A stretch of DNA of 10,706 bases from M3007 sp046160345 (GTDB taxonomy: Bacteria > Bacteroidota > Bacteroidia > Chitinophagales > Saprospiraceae), in contig JBJXGO010000337.1 in NCBI GenBank assembly GCA_046160345.1, forward strand, positions 1 through 10,706, in the 5' to 3' direction. Below the pieces are notes generated by a model. The model was not told the origin of the DNA. It saw only the letters and a program-made list of their open reading frames with translations, and ran no database searches. Position numbers and translations under genes: made by a program. Of this stretch, positions 6,690-10,706 are shown one piece after another. Within the stretch, counting starts at the first letter, position 1; every line of letters starts with the position of its first letter.

Positions 6690-8570
6690 ATGAATACTAT
6701 ACTAGATAACTTGTTGAACGCCCCGACAGGATCCGCCTTCGCAGCTAACCGCAATCCGGGTATACATCGCTCAAGGTGTTCCTGTGCAGATTGCCGTGAA
6801 ATGGAAGTAATGGAGAATAAATCAAAGGGAGGCTATCAACAGGGTGAATTTGGATACAAAGAGGATTACGAGCAGGATGAATACATAATCCAAGAGCCGC
6901 AAAAGCAAGTACCCGCGATAGCTTGTTCTCCCATTAGTTATTCACCTAGTGACCCAAGCAGTGGAGGGCGCTATAATTACGGATGGCTGGAATACAATAT
7001 TCCTATTACCATATCTTTTCCATCACCCACACCTGGTGCTCCCCATAAGAGCATAAGTATACAGGCAAAAGGCATAGTTTATTACCCGGCAGGAGGTACA
7101 GAAAAGATTAGAAAGAACACTCCATTCTATACAGGATTGAATAATTTACCTATTGTTTTTATTGCACATGGAAATCATGCTACTTTTAGCAATCCAAATA
7201 ACAGAAAAGAGGAGAAGTGTCATCGTGTTAGTGGCTTTATGCCTATTCCCAATCATTATGGATATACCTACCTTCAAAGAATACTTGCTAAAGCAGGCAT
7301 CATTTCAGTGTCAGTTGACTGTAATTTGACTAATTGCAAAGGTCTTAATCAACTTAACATCATCGATAGAGCATCTTTGATTTTAGCATCAATCAAGCAC
7401 TTTAAAACACTGAACAGTACACAAGGAAATAAATTTCAAAACAAAATTAATCTCGATAAAATCGGATTATTGGGGCATAGCAGAGGAGCGGAAGCGGTTT
7501 TACTTGTACCTAGTGGGATACCCTCTGGGCTATCATTGATTGGTTTGACAGCCTCTAATGTCAAAGGTATTGTATCCTTGGCCCCTACCGATACAGGTAT
7601 CGTTCAGGCTTCACCTCCAGGTTCTGCCTTCATGACCATTCTACCTGCTGGAGATGGAGATGTTGACGATAATGATGGCGCCAAATTTTACGACAAGACT
7701 TCCCCTATTCCGTTTAAAGCGCAATTATATATTCACAATACCAATCACAACTTTTTTAATAGACAATGGATAAACGACGACTCTATGGGGAAAATCCCTT
7801 CCCTATTAAGCAGATCCCAACATGAAAGGATATTAGCGGTATATTGTGCTGCTTTTTATCGAACCGTCCTGTTAGGCGAAAATCGTTGGTTACCTGTTTT
7901 GTTGGGGAGAATAGTGATGCATAGCAGATTTTTCAACAACATCCATATTTCAGCTGAAGTACCAAGTGCTATTACCATTGATGATTTTGAAGACTTAAAT
8001 TTTAAAATCAACAAACTTGGATTTACTAATAACGCTTCTCAGGGTATGTTTGTGGGTCAGTTTAAATTTAGTCAAGGCCCGATTAACTTAGGCACGGCGA
8101 AAATAAGAGTCAACGATACTTTTTTTGGAGATACAAAAGGGATGGTTGCTCAGGCTATTAATATTCCTTCAGGAGTTAGGTCAAATCTGGGGTCACCAAA
8201 GAACTTAAAAAATAAAGAAATATGGGTACGGGTGGCAGAAGTTTCTAATGGAACAAGCATTCCTCCTGTGCCTCCAGTTTTTTTACTCGGTTTGCAAGAT
8301 AATGCTAAAAATATAGCCTATATTACTTCCAATGACATAGGTGGTTTACCAAGACCGTTTGACCGGAGAAGTTTGAATACCGGAATATCCCATAGACGTG
8401 GTGGTACTCCAATCAAGCCAAACAAAACCATGTTGAAAACAATGCGATTTCCGACTTACTGTTTTTTGAATAAAAACCCTATCCTTAAGCTGGACAAAAT
8501 CGAGTCTATCATTATCTCTCATGTCCGTCCGAACGATTTGATAGCTTATGATCAAATTCAAATTGTTTAA
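6690..8570 (+). CDS. Leader-tagged alpha/beta-hydrolase (lipase/esterase-like) with C-terminal beta-rich region
   Basis: A 626-residue protein from ATG 6690. Residues 1-9 (MNTILDNLL) are the shared leader. A CSCADC cluster (30-35) and a short acidic-aromatic tract (GEFGYKEDYEQDEY, 52-65) follow. The hydrolase core spans about 95-415: an oxyanion-type HGN after the strand LPIVFIA (160-162), the nucleophile elbow GHSRG (Ser264), likely acid Asp322 or Asp324 in GDGDVDD, and likely His353 in HNTNHNFFN. This is the Ser-Asp-His fold of lipases and esterases; the substrate is unknown. Residues about 425-626 look beta-rich, starting with ITIDDFEDLNF, similar to a carbohydrate- or surface-binding beta-sandwich. 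There is no Sec signal peptide, which is odd for such an enzyme and makes the leader a candidate export tag. An upstream in-frame ATG (6606) is rejected because it would add 28 implausible residues. The gene is visibly more AT-rich than the peptidase and regulator genes. Confidence 0.85.
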   Translation: MNTILDNLLNAPTGSAFAANRNPGIHRSRCSCADCREMEVMENKSKGGYQQGEFGYKEDYEQDEYIIQEPQKQVPAIACSPISYSPSDPSSGGRYNYGWLEYNIPITISFPSPTPGAPHKSISIQAKGIVYYPAGGTEKIRKNTPFYTGLNNLPIVFIAHGNHATFSNPNNRKEEKCHRVSGFMPIPNHYGYTYLQRILAKAGIISVSVDCNLTNCKGLNQLNIIDRASLILASIKHFKTLNSTQGNKFQNKINLDKIGLLGHSRGAEAVLLVPSGIPSGLSLIGLTASNVKGIVSLAPTDTGIVQASPPGSAFMTILPAGDGDVDDNDGAKFYDKTSPIPFKAQLYIHNTNHNFFNRQWINDDSMGKIPSLLSRSQHERILAVYCAAFYRTVLLGENRWLPVLLGRIVMHSRFFNNIHISAEVPSAITIDDFEDLNFKINKLGFTNNASQGMFVGQFKFSQGPINLGTAKIRVNDTFFGDTKGMVAQAINIPSGVRSNLGSPKNLKNKEIWVRVAEVSNGTSIPPVPPVFLLGLQDNAKNIAYITSNDIGGLPRPFDRRSLNTGISHRRGGTPIKPNKTMLKTMRFPTYCFLNKNPILKLDKIESIIISHVRPNDLIAYDQIQIV

Positions 8571-8596
8571 CAGTTAATTTTTTAAACTCTGTTGTT

Positions 8597-8989
8597 ATGG
8601 CAATTTCAAAAGGCAATCGACCTGAATCCCAATCGGGACAGTTTATTATGCCAAAGATCATCAACATTGAATATAAACTGGAACGATATGAAAAACCAAA
8701 GATCCTGCTTACTAAACTATGGGAAGCAACCTCTTATGACAACGCCATTGAGCTTCTCGTCACTACTGACCGACCTATCCCCGCAGAGGCTACAACGCCT
8801 GCTTTATTCATTGGAGAAATTCTGGTACCCGGATTCGAGACGGTAGGAACCAATTTGTATCAGTTTTATGTCTACGATTATCGCAATTTGCCGGATTCTG
8901 CAACTATTTATTTCGGATGGCCGAACTCCCCTAAAAGTAAAGTTCAAACGGGCTTTACCTTCAAAAAAAACAACTTGTCTCGAAAATGA
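8597..8989 (+). CDS. Small protein of unknown function after the hydrolase
   Basis: A 130-residue protein that I do not recognise. After a polar N-terminus it has the look of a small beta-sandwich: alternating strands NIEYKLERYE, IELLVTTDRP, ALFIGEILVPG, NLYQFYVYDY, ATIYFGWPN and TGFTFKK. There is no signal peptide, no Cys and no leader motif. It begins 26 bases after the hydrolase stop, so it is probably co-transcribed. It could be a partner, chaperone or immunity-like protein for the hydrolase; this rests on position only. ATG 8597 follows an AT-rich stretch with no Shine-Dalgarno box. An overlapping frame starting at 8592 is a shadow. Confidence 0.7.
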   Translation: MAISKGNRPESQSGQFIMPKIINIEYKLERYEKPKILLTKLWEATSYDNAIELLVTTDRPIPAEATTPALFIGEILVPGFETVGTNLYQFYVYDYRNLPDSATIYFGWPNSPKSKVQTGFTFKKNNLSRK

Positions 8990-9060
8990 TTCATTTGTAA
9001 AACATCGTGTCAAACGACCACCGGGCGTTTTTGAAAACTCTAAGCGCGGCAGGAAGCCAT
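8990..9060. other. Short convergent intergenic gap
   Basis: 71 bases between the stops of the 130-aa gene and the convergent regulator. A bidirectional terminator would be expected here, but I see no convincing stem followed by a T-run; only a TTTTT at about 9028-9032 after a GC-rich patch. Confidence 0.4.
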
Positions 9061-10446
9061 CTACTTCTTCTTCTCCGCCAAATACCCCTGCACTAGCCTA
9101 TCCGACACATCCAACCGCTCGGCAGCCTCTTGCAGGTTTCCCTTGGCATCTTCGACAGCAGTATCCATGGCCACCTCACCCGCCACGCGTTTAATGTCCT
9201 TGAGCCCCACTCCATTGGCAAGCGCTTCACGGATGGAGTCTTTGAAGCCGTTTTCGTGCCATTGATATGCTGAATAAGCGTTGGATTGGCGATCCAATTC
9301 AGGTATATCCCCCAAAGTGACAGGGCCGTCGCCAGTGTGCCGGTAGGAGATACGTGAGAGAAGTTGGCCGAGCTGGCGCACATTACCGGGCAAGGGATGG
9401 GTCATCAAGAAACTCATCACCAAAGAGTCAATGGGCGGCGGGGTCTGCGTTTTCAGGTTTTGGCCAAGAAAGTATTCCGCCAGCTCAGGGATGTCCAAAC
9501 GCCGCTCGCGAAGGGGAGGGAGCTGAACGATGCAGGTACTTAGGCGGTAGTATAGGTCTTGCCGAAAACTGCCTTTTTCAACCTCTTGGAGCAGCTCGCG
9601 GTGCGTGGCGCACACGAGCCGAAATTGTGCCTGTTTCCACATATTGCTACCCACGCGCTTGTACAGCCCATCCTGGCTGACGCGCAAGAGTTCAGCTTGC
9701 AAACGCAGGGGCAGTTCGCCGATCTCGTCAAGGAAAAGCGTACCGCGGTCGGCCAGCGCGAATGCACCGTCGCGGTTGGCTACGGCGTTGGTGAAGGCTC
9801 CTTTTTCATGGCCAAAGAACTCGCTTCCAGAAAGTTCTGGCACGATCGTGGTACAGTCTAGCAACACCAGCCCCTGTTTATCGCGCCGTGGGTCGAGGTC
9901 ATGGATGAGTTTGGCGATGAGCTCTTTTCCCGTGCCGCTCTCACCCAAGATCAGCACGGGCGCGGTCGAAAAACGCGCTACTTCCACCGCTCGCCGAAGT
10001 GCTTTTTGCCATGCCGGGCTGCTTCCTACGAGCGTTTTTTTTACCCGTTCGGATTCCAATATCTGATCAATTTGTGCCCACCGATTAAGTCGCGCCTCGA
10101 TGGCATTGCCGAGGGAGGTATTACTCTGCAAATTGAGCACGTCTTCCACGCCCATGTCGAGCAATCGGCATGCTCGATAGAAAGGAAGTTTTTTCTCACC
10201 CGTGTACAGCGCGATTACGCGCCCCTCTTGTTCCAGCAAACTGGGCAGCCGTTCTTGTTCTTCCTCCTCTGTGTTGTCGTCGTCGAAAAGAAGCAGGATC
10301 GCAGCTTTGAGGCTGGGGTCCTTTTCAGCGCTGCACTGGATACAAGAGTGAAGGAATTGGTTGGAAACAGCTTGGATATGCCGTTCATTGCGCTTGGGCG
10401 CAAGGCTCTGCAGCCATACTTGGTACTGGATGTTTTGGGCAGTCAT
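9061..10446 (-). CDS. Sigma-54-dependent AAA+ transcriptional activator with GAFTNA loop
   Basis: A 461-residue enhancer-binding protein that would use ATP to open sigma-54 promoters. Residues about 45-125 look like a degenerate receiver domain (ILLLFDDDN, RVIALYTGEKK, GVEDVLNL). The AAA+ domain covers about 138-385: Walker A GESGTGKE (168-175), sigma-54 loop GAFTNA (216-221, usually GAFTGA), Walker B TLFLDE (236-241), RQDLYYRL (295-302), LPPLRERR (309-316) and sensor II GNVRQL (354-359). The C-terminus NLQEAAERLDVSDRLVQGYL (437-456) is a Fis-type helix-turn-helix. It is convergent with the leader-protein cluster. The -24/-12 candidate at 983-998 is the obvious target, though regulation of that promoter is inferred. 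ATG 10446 is preceded on the coding strand by an unusual C-rich tract and no Shine-Dalgarno box. Confidence 0.93.
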   Translation of the reverse strand: MTAQNIQYQVWLQSLAPKRNERHIQAVSNQFLHSCIQCSAEKDPSLKAAILLLFDDDNTEEEEQERLPSLLEQEGRVIALYTGEKKLPFYRACRLLDMGVEDVLNLQSNTSLGNAIEARLNRWAQIDQILESERVKKTLVGSSPAWQKALRRAVEVARFSTAPVLILGESGTGKELIAKLIHDLDPRRDKQGLVLLDCTTIVPELSGSEFFGHEKGAFTNAVANRDGAFALADRGTLFLDEIGELPLRLQAELLRVSQDGLYKRVGSNMWKQAQFRLVCATHRELLQEVEKGSFRQDLYYRLSTCIVQLPPLRERRLDIPELAEYFLGQNLKTQTPPPIDSLVMSFLMTHPLPGNVRQLGQLLSRISYRHTGDGPVTLGDIPELDRQSNAYSAYQWHENGFKDSIREALANGVGLKDIKRVAGEVAMDTAVEDAKGNLQEAAERLDVSDRLVQGYLAEKKK

Positions 10447-10706
10447 AGGGGGGCGGGGGCTTAGTTATAGTTGCCTTTATTCTCAAAACATTGTTCCGAT
10501 ATATTTTGGGTTGCGAAGATAAATAGTAGATTAAAATTTGGTTTAATAAATTAATAATTTTTTTTAAATTTAGACTAAAAGCAATTTTTGTGATAGAAAC
10601 ATAGATGGAAAGTGGCCTTAGGTGATTCGAATTTCAAACCCCTAACCTCTTTTGTCTTAAAAAACCCTGATGTTCACAGAAAGGTACATCCAGCCTCTGA
10701 AGCATC
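10447..10706. other. Intergenic region upstream of the sigma-54 activator, no gene seen
   Basis: 260 bases. A G-rich stretch (10447-10461) lies next to the activator start, followed by a very AT-rich segment (about 10515-10580) that probably holds its promoter. On the minus strand TATCTTCG (about 10524-10517) is one base from the TAnnTTTG box, but no clear -33 partner was seen. The last 100 bases are less AT-rich. All frames are broken there apart from a short minus-strand frame of about 24 codons reaching the edge, too weak to call. Confidence 0.5.

Noticed and set aside
6518..6754. Minus-strand frame of 78 codons opposite the hydrolase start
   Set aside because: It overlaps the hydrolase leader and has no recognisable domain.
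10617..10650. TTCGAA-containing stretch resembling a tRNA T-arm
   Set aside because: No matching acceptor stem, D-arm or anticodon arm within tRNA distance.
1..10706. CRISPR array, insertion sequence or integrase
   Set aside because: No regularly spaced direct repeats apart from the coding repeat at 1184-1387, and no transposase or integrase motifs in any long frame.

Overview
The window looks like a chromosomal accessory region of a Bacteroidota bacterium. Start codons have A/T-rich upstream stretches and no purine-rich Shine-Dalgarno boxes. A TAnnTTTG-type promoter lies in front of the left-hand minus-strand genes. No Sec signal peptide, tRNA, rRNA, CRISPR array or transposase was seen. 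The genus cannot be told from the sequence.

Layout. Bases 1-782 (minus strand) hold the 5' end of uvrC preceded by a small unrecognised helical protein gene, probably one operon behind the promoter at 833-862. Bases 783-1060 are a divergent intergenic region with a good candidate sigma-54 (-24/-12) promoter at 983-998 pointing right. From 1061 to 8989 every gene is on the plus strand: an acidic Glu/Tyr repeat protein (1061-2137), a zinc metallopeptidase of HExxH type (2145-3380), a large unrecognised 628-aa protein (3423-5309), a 240-aa leader-tagged protein (5368-6090), a decayed second copy of the junction between the last two genes (6101-6455 and beyond), an alpha/beta-hydrolase with a C-terminal beta-rich region (6690-8570) and a 130-aa unrecognised protein (8597-8989). 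Bases 9061-10446 (minus strand, convergent) encode a sigma-54-dependent AAA+ activator with a GAFTNA loop. The last 260 bases are mostly AT-rich and show no gene.

Main idea. Four reading frames in the plus-strand cluster, otherwise unrelated, begin with the same short segment, M-x-[T/N]-x-L-D-x-[I/L]-[I/V/L/M] (MHNLDRIM, MRTVLDEII, METLLDQIV, MNTILDNLL). In two of them an acidic, Tyr/Glu-rich tract follows. The codons differ, so the likeness is at protein level. None has a classical signal peptide. I infer a set of cargo or effector proteins sharing an N-terminal targeting or assembly leader, made together with untagged partners (metallopeptidase, 628-aa protein, 130-aa protein). The sigma-54 promoter at the head of the cluster and the sigma-54 activator at its far end suggest that the module carries its own switch. 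The broken gene copy suggests that cargo modules are gained and lost here by recombination.

Limits: no homology search was possible. Family statements come from motifs and memory, and the roles of the 628-aa, 240-aa, 130-aa and 151-aa proteins are unknown.
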